This document shows, in pieces, positions 61,321-64,000 of a DNA stretch of 64,000 nt (position 1 is the stretch's first letter; each line of letters opens with the position of its first letter). The position numbers and the translations under genes are program-made. The DNA lies in the NCBI RefSeq assembly GCF_947500995.1, contig NZ_CANMUA010000004.1, positions 62,001 through 126,000 of the forward strand, written 5' to 3'. The notes under the pieces were generated by a model that did not search any database, was not told the DNA's origin, and saw only the letters and a program-made list of their open reading frames with translations. The stretch comes from an uncultured Serinicoccus sp. (GTDB lineage Bacteria > Actinomycetota > Actinomycetes > Actinomycetales > Dermatophilaceae).

Positions 61321-62096
61321 CCGCCGTCGGGACGACCGCCCCGCGACGCGGGGTGCCGGCCACCCGGCGGGTCCTGGCCCAGGCGCGGTTCGAGGCGCTG
61401 GGGCTCCTGCGCCACGGCGAGCAGCTGCTGGTCTCGGTGGCGCTCCCGGTCCTCGCCCTCGTGGGGCTCAGCCTCGTGAGCTCTCCCCAGCTCGCGGTCG
61501 GACGGTGGTCCGACGCCGCCCGCATCGACGTCCTCGCGCCGGGCGTCCTCGCGCTCACCGTGCTGTCCACCGCCTTCACCGGGCAGGCCATCCTGCTCGG
61601 GTTCGAGCGTCGCTGGGGCGTGCTCCGCCTGCTGGGCACCACACCGCTCGGCCGCGGGGGCCTGCTCCTCGCGAAGGCGACGGCCGTCCTCGTCGTGCTC
61701 ACCCTCCAGCTGCTGCTCCTCGGTGTCGTCGCGGGCGTCCTCGGGTGGCGCCCGGACGTGGCCGGCCTGCTCCCGGCGGTCGTCGCCGTCGTGCTGGGAG
61801 CCCTGGCCCTGGTGTCGCTCGCCGCGTGCCTGGGGGGCGCGCTGCGCGCCGAGGCCGTCCTCGCGCTGGCCAACCTCGTCTGGGTGCTCCTGGCCGGGTT
61901 CGGCGGGACCCTGCTGCCGGCGGCGGCTCTCCCCGGTGGGTCGCTGCTCTCCCTGCTGCCGACCGCGGCCCTCGGGGACGCCCTGCGCGACGCCTTCGTG
62001 CTCGGCGCCTGGAACGGCCGCGCGCTCCTGCTCCTGGCGGTCTGGGGGCTGCTCGCCGGGCTGCTCGCGCGCCGGCTGCTGCGCTGGTCGGACTGA
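61317..62096 (+). CDS. ABC-2 type transporter permease
   Basis: A 259-residue membrane protein with six hydrophobic helices (LLVSVALPVLALVGLSLV, VLALTVLSTAFTGQAILLG and others) and the RRWGVLRLLGTTPLGR cytoplasmic loop typical of ABC-2 permeases. It pairs with the preceding ATPase. The GTG start is in a GTGA overlap. The substrate is unknown. It is the last gene of the ctaB-ctaA-ABC group; sufR lies ~100 bases downstream. Confidence 0.85.
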   Translation: MTAVGTTAPRRGVPATRRVLAQARFEALGLLRHGEQLLVSVALPVLALVGLSLVSSPQLAVGRWSDAARIDVLAPGVLALTVLSTAFTGQAILLGFERRWGVLRLLGTTPLGRGGLLLAKATAVLVVLTLQLLLLGVVAGVLGWRPDVAGLLPAVVAVVLGALALVSLAACLGGALRAEAVLALANLVWVLLAGFGGTLLPAAALPGGSLLSLLPTAALGDALRDAFVLGAWNGRALLLLAVWGLLAGLLARRLLRWSD

Positions 62097-62155
62097 CCGG
62101 CACCGCCGTCCAGGGTGAGGGTGCCCTACCTTGGCACCCGCCTCGCGAATACGTC

Positions 62156-62170
62156 ACACTGTCATGGTGA
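62156..62170. promoter_or_regulatory. Possible SufR operator
   Basis: ACACT-GTCAT-GGTGA closely resembles the mycobacterial SufR site ACACT-N5-TGTGA as I recall it, with one difference. It lies just upstream of the preferred sufR start (62194) and overlaps the alternative ATG at 62164. Autoregulation of sufR-sufB would fit. Confidence 0.45.
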
Positions 62171-62193
62171 ATATCACGCAGGTGCCCGACGCC

Positions 62194-62985
62194 ATGGCGG
62201 AGGTGCACGACGAGTCCCGGACCCGGGACCGCGTGCGTCGCGCCGTGGGGGAACGGGCGCCGGTGACGGCGAGCGCGCTGGCCAAGGAGCTGGGGCTGAC
62301 CCCTGCGGCCGTGCGTCGCCACCTGGACGCCCTGGACGAGGCCGGGCTCATCGCCGAGCACGACGGGCCGCTGCCCGGCCGCCGGGGACGTGGTCGCCCC
62401 GCGCGGGCCTACGTCCTCACCTCCCTGGGGCAGGAGCAGTTCCGCACCAGCTACGACGGGGTGGCCAACTCCGCGCTGCACTACCTCGCCGACCGGGTGG
62501 GGGTCGCCGCGGTCGAGTCCTTCGCCGAGGCCCAGATCGAGCAGCTCGAGCAGCGCCTGCGCGCGTCCGTGGACCGTGCCGTCGCCGACGCCGGGAGCGA
62601 CGACCTGCAGACGCGCACGGCCGCCCTGGCCAAGGCGCTCTCGCACGAGGGGTATGCCGCCTCCGCCCGCCCCGTGGGGGAGGGGACCGGGCTCGCCGGC
62701 CTGCAGCTGTGCCAGGGCCACTGCCCCGTCCGCGAGGTGGCCACCGAGTTCCCGCAGTTCTGCGAGGCCGAGACCAAGGCCATCGCCCGCATCCTCGACG
62801 TGCACGTCCAGCGGCTGGCGACGCTGGCCGGGGGCGAGCACGTCTGCACGACCTTCGTGCCGATCGGCGCCCTCGGGACCGCACCGCCGAGTGCGGAAGA
62901 AAGAGCGAGTGCGCCGCCGTTCGTCATACCGAGGACACCTGACCGCACAGACCACACCGACCGCACCGCCGACGAGAGGACGTGA
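62194..62985 (+). CDS. sufR: SufR-type Fe-S sensing transcription repressor of the suf operon
   Basis: A 263-residue winged-helix protein. The helix-turn-helix is [29 protein letters not shown] (in part), with a wing [16 protein letters not shown]. The C-terminal Fe-S domain has Cys173, Cys177, Cys190 and Cys218 in [16 protein letters not shown] and HVCTT, closely like mycobacterial SufR. It likely represses suf genes when holding a cluster. ATG 62194 ([14 protein letters not shown]) is preferred because an operator-like site covers ATG 62164, which also lacks a ribosome binding site. sufB begins 1 base after the stop. Confidence 0.9.
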   Translation: MAEVHDESRTRDRVRRAVGERAPVTASALAKELGLTPAAVRRHLDALDEAGLIAEHDGPLPGRRGRGRPARAYVLTSLGQEQFRTSYDGVANSALHYLADRVGVAAVESFAEAQIEQLEQRLRASVDRAVADAGSDDLQTRTAALAKALSHEGYAASARPVGEGTGLAGLQLCQGHCPVREVATEFPQFCEAETKAIARILDVHVQRLATLAGGEHVCTTFVPIGALGTAPPSAEERASAPPFVIPRTPDRTDHTDRTADERT

Positions 62986-62986
62986 C

Positions 62987-64000
62987 ATGAGCACCAACAT
63001 CGAGGAGCTCAACCCGGGCCTGAAGGACCTGGGCAAGTACGAGTACGGCTGGGCCGACCGGGACGAGGCCGGAGCCTCGGCGCGGCGCGGGCTCTCCGAG
63101 GCCGTCGTGCGCGACATCTCGGACCGGAAGAACGAGCCGCAGTGGATGCTGGACCAGCGCCTCAAGGCGCTGCGCCTCTTCGGCAAGAAGCCGATGCCCC
63201 ATTGGGGCGCGGACCTGTCGGACATCGACTTCGACAACATCAAGTACTTCGTGAAGTCCACCGAGAAGCAGGCCACCAGCTGGGAGGACCTGCCCGAGGA
63301 CATCCGCAACACCTACGACCGTCTCGGCATCCCCGAGGCCGAGAAGCAGCGGCTCGTCGCCGGCGTCGCCGCGCAGTACGAGTCCGAGGTCGTCTACCAC
63401 CAGATCCGCGAGGACCTGGAGGAGAAGGGCGTCCTGTTCCTGGACACCGACACCGCCCTGCGCGAGCACGGCGACCTGTTCCGTGAGTACTTCGGGTCGG
63501 TCATCCCCTCGGGCGACAACAAGTTCTCCGCGCTCAACACCGCCGTCTGGTCCGGGGGCTCGTTCATCTACGTGCCCAAGGGTGTCCACGTCGACATCCC
63601 GCTGCAGGCCTACTTCCGGATCAACACCGAGAACATGGGCCAGTTCGAGCGCACCCTCATCATCGCCGACGAGGGCTCGTCGGTGCACTACGTCGAGGGC
63701 TGCACCGCCCCGATCTACAAGACCGACAGCCTGCACAGCGCGGTCGTCGAGATCGTGGTGAAGAAGAACGCCAAGGTGCGCTACACCACCATCCAGAACT
63801 GGTCGAACAACGTCTACAACCTCGTCACCAAGCGGGCCACCTGCGACGAGGGCGCGACCATGGAGTGGATCGACGGCAACATCGGGTCGAAGGTCACGAT
63901 GAAGTACCCGGCCGTCTTCCTGCTCGGCGAGCACTCCAAGGGCGAGACCCTGTCCGTCGCCTTCGCGGGCGAGGGCCAGCACCAGGACGCGGGCTCCAAG
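62987..64000 (+). CDS. sufB: Fe-S cluster assembly scaffold SufB, N-terminal part
   Basis: The first 338 codons of SufB; the gene runs past the window edge. It starts [21 protein letters not shown]. Family segments seen include [39 protein letters not shown] (in part) and [19 protein letters not shown] (in part), and the beta-helix core is under way. SufB works with SufC and SufD to build [4Fe-4S] clusters. It is one base after sufR, so both are co-transcribed and under SufR control by inference. ATG preceded by GAGAGGACGTGAC. Confidence 0.95.
   Translation, partial: MSTNIEELNPGLKDLGKYEYGWADRDEAGASARRGLSEAVVRDISDRKNEPQWMLDQRLKALRLFGKKPMPHWGADLSDIDFDNIKYFVKSTEKQATSWEDLPEDIRNTYDRLGIPEAEKQRLVAGVAAQYESEVVYHQIREDLEEKGVLFLDTDTALREHGDLFREYFGSVIPSGDNKFSALNTAVWSGGSFIYVPKGVHVDIPLQAYFRINTENMGQFERTLIIADEGSSVHYVEGCTAPIYKTDSLHSAVVEIVVKKNAKVRYTTIQNWSNNVYNLVTKRATCDEGATMEWIDGNIGSKVTMKYPAVFLLGEHSKGETLSVAFAGEGQHQDAGSK

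Overview
The window is a very GC-rich (about 70% or more by eye), tightly packed chromosome segment of an actinobacterium. WhiA, RbpA, OpcA, a PdtaR-type ANTAR regulator, an HGxxPAAW protein, SufR-SufB and gene orders shared with Mycobacterium and Streptomyces all support this. The gene content and codon use fit order Micrococcales, most likely the Intrasporangiaceae/Ornithinimicrobiaceae group; that placement is inference. Genes are contiguous, often overlapping by 4 bases (ATGA/GTGA). No stretch above 300 bases lacks a gene. I see no insertion sequence, prophage, CRISPR array or other mobile element.

Layout. 1-2.6 kb: the end of pnuC, a PH-domain membrane protein, then a FUSC exporter and a TIGR03085 protein on the minus strand. 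2.6-11.4 kb: a heterodimeric ABC exporter coupled to the tryptophan cluster (Trp-associated membrane protein, HGxxPAAW protein, trpC, trpB, trpA), followed by a MauE/DsbA-like redox pair. 11.4-17 kb: pyk, tRNA-Leu(CAA), the ANTAR regulator, a thioesterase and polA. 17-22.6 kb: a branched-chain amino acid type ABC transporter (livHMGF) with the binding protein livJ convergent to it. 22.7-30.5 kb: a methyltransferase, rpsA, a BCCT transporter, uvrB and terC. 30.4-38.1 kb, minus strand: an EamA exporter, an MBL hydrolase, gltD and gltB. 38.2-46.6 kb: uvrA, a Rieske lipoprotein, uvrC, rapZ, yvcK and whiA. 46.7-50.6 kb: gap, pgk, tpiA, secG and rbpA. 50.6-58.4 kb, minus strand: tkt, tal, pgi, zwf and opcA. 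58.5-64 kb: ctaB, ctaA, an ABC exporter, sufR and the start of sufB.

Together the genes cover lower glycolysis, the pentose phosphate pathway, tryptophan and glutamate synthesis, nucleotide excision repair (all three uvr genes), heme A synthesis and Fe-S assembly. Three genes expected from the usual actinobacterial order are absent from their places: lgt after trpA, coaE after rpsA and pgl beside opcA.

Nothing here is clearly a new biological system. The most unusual signals are: an 8-base word GGTATGCC/GGCATACC that accounts for much of the rare TAT/ATA content, across frames and strands; a LivH permease with a signal peptide and an extracytoplasmic beta-sandwich domain at its N-terminus; an ABC exporter with one degenerate ATP site inside the trp cluster; several start codons placed for leaderless transcription; and a SufR-operator-like site at the sufR start.
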